Of a stretch of 6,350 bases of DNA, positions 5,941 to 6,350 are shown one piece after another. The notes below the pieces were generated by a model, which was not told the origin of the DNA, did not search any database, and saw only the letters and a program-made list of their open reading frames with translations. A program made the position numbers and the translations under genes. Source of the stretch: Thermoproteota archaeon (lineage in GTDB: Archaea > Thermoproteota > Methanomethylicia > Culexarchaeales > Culexmicrobiaceae); NCBI GenBank assembly GCA_003650625.1, contig QMQW01000021.1, forward strand, positions 1-6,350. The letters run 5' to 3'. How positions within the stretch are numbered: position 1 is the first letter of the stretch; each line of letters begins with the position of its first letter.

Positions 5941-6350
5941 CTGAAAGAAGCAATGCTTTATGAAAGCCTTGAAGATAAAAGCGTTAAATGCAATTTATGC
6001 GCAAGAAGATGCCTAATTAGAGATGGGCATCTTGGATTTTGCAGAGTTAGGAAGAATATTGATGGAAAGCTCTACACGCTAGTTTATGGAAAGGTAGTTT
6101 CAGCAGCAGTAGACCCAATAGAGAAAAAACCCCTATTCCACTTTCACCCAGGGTCATCGGTAATGTCAATAGCAACAATCGGCTGCAACTTCCGCTGCAA
6201 ATTCTGCGATAACTGGGTCATAAGCCAAGAAGAAGAAATTTATGGGAAGAAACTGCCGCCCGAAAAGGTTGTTGAACTAGCTTTAAAGTACAATTGCCAA
6301 GGCATAAGCTACACGTACACCGAACCAACAATATTCTTCGAGTACGCATA
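5941..6350 (+). CDS. amrS: AmmeMemoRadiSam system radical SAM enzyme, N-terminal part
   Basis: This is the first 136 codons of a radical SAM protein of the AmmeMemoRadiSam type, which occurs with AMMECR1-like and Memo-like proteins; the reaction is not established as far as I know. The gene continues past the right edge. Counted from CTG 5941, an N-terminal cysteine set C17, C20, C24, C34 (CNLCARRC, then GFC) precedes the radical SAM motif CNFRCKFC at 82-89, followed by DNWVIS and the family-typical YTYTEPTIFFEY at 124-135. The first in-frame ATG is at 5953. CTG is preferred because it has GGAGGT seven bases upstream and gives a start (x)KEAMLYE resembling the MxEAxxYE found at the start of many homologues; an in-frame TAA at 5935-5937 excludes anything longer. 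If ATG is used, four residues are lost. The partner genes amrA and amrB are not in this window. Confidence 0.9.
   Translation, partial: MKEAMLYESLEDKSVKCNLCARRCLIRDGHLGFCRVRKNIDGKLYTLVYGKVVSAAVDPIEKKPLFHFHPGSSVMSIATIGCNFRCKFCDNWVISQEEEIYGKKLPPEKVVELALKYNCQGISYTYTEPTIFFEYA

Overview
The window is chromosomal DNA from an archaeon. Several families here are archaeal or mainly archaeal: UPF0200, UPF0201, the THUMP-type tRNA G10 methyltransferase, the short 293-residue archaeal PRPP synthetase, and an archaeal-type CCA-adding enzyme start. Genes are tightly packed or overlapping, arginine is often AGG/AGA, and Shine-Dalgarno motifs of the GGTG(A) type precede TTG starts. The exact lineage cannot be read from the sequence. 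A TACK or Bathyarchaeia-like origin is only a guess.

Layout. On the minus strand at the left edge are the first codons of a CCA-adding tRNA nucleotidyltransferase (1-65), directly downstream of thpR (77-640), an RNA 2',3'-cyclic phosphodiesterase. A divergent promoter region (about 641-738) separates thpR from a plus-strand pair with a 20-nt overlap: a UPF0200 P-loop kinase-like protein (739-1302) and a UPF0201 protein (1283-1714). These converge tail to tail, sharing 4 bp, with a four-gene minus-strand operon read from right to left: prs (4989-5870), tRNA G10 dimethyltransferase (3907-4950), RNase Z (2939-3880) and an SPL-family radical SAM protein (1711-2949). A short divergent promoter region (5871-5940) then leads to the truncated plus-strand gene amrS (from 5941), the radical SAM component of the AmmeMemoRadiSam system.

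How they fit together. Much of the window serves tRNA maturation: RNase Z cuts the tRNA 3' end, CCA-adding enzyme completes it, Trm-G10 methylates G10 in the D-stem region, and ThpR acts on 2',3'-cyclic phosphate RNA ends. Prs supplies PRPP for nucleotide synthesis. The SPL-like radical SAM protein and the UPF0200/UPF0201 pair have no assigned substrate.

I see no mobile element, CRISPR array, tRNA or rRNA gene, or clear terminator. No gap between genes exceeds about 100 bases. The most notable points are a probable CTG start for amrS with a perfect upstream Shine-Dalgarno, repeated use of TTG starts, a second CxxxCxxC cysteine motif at the C-terminus of the SPL-like protein, and an unusual cysteine cluster in the N-terminal part of the G10 methyltransferase. 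I did not find evidence for a wholly new system.
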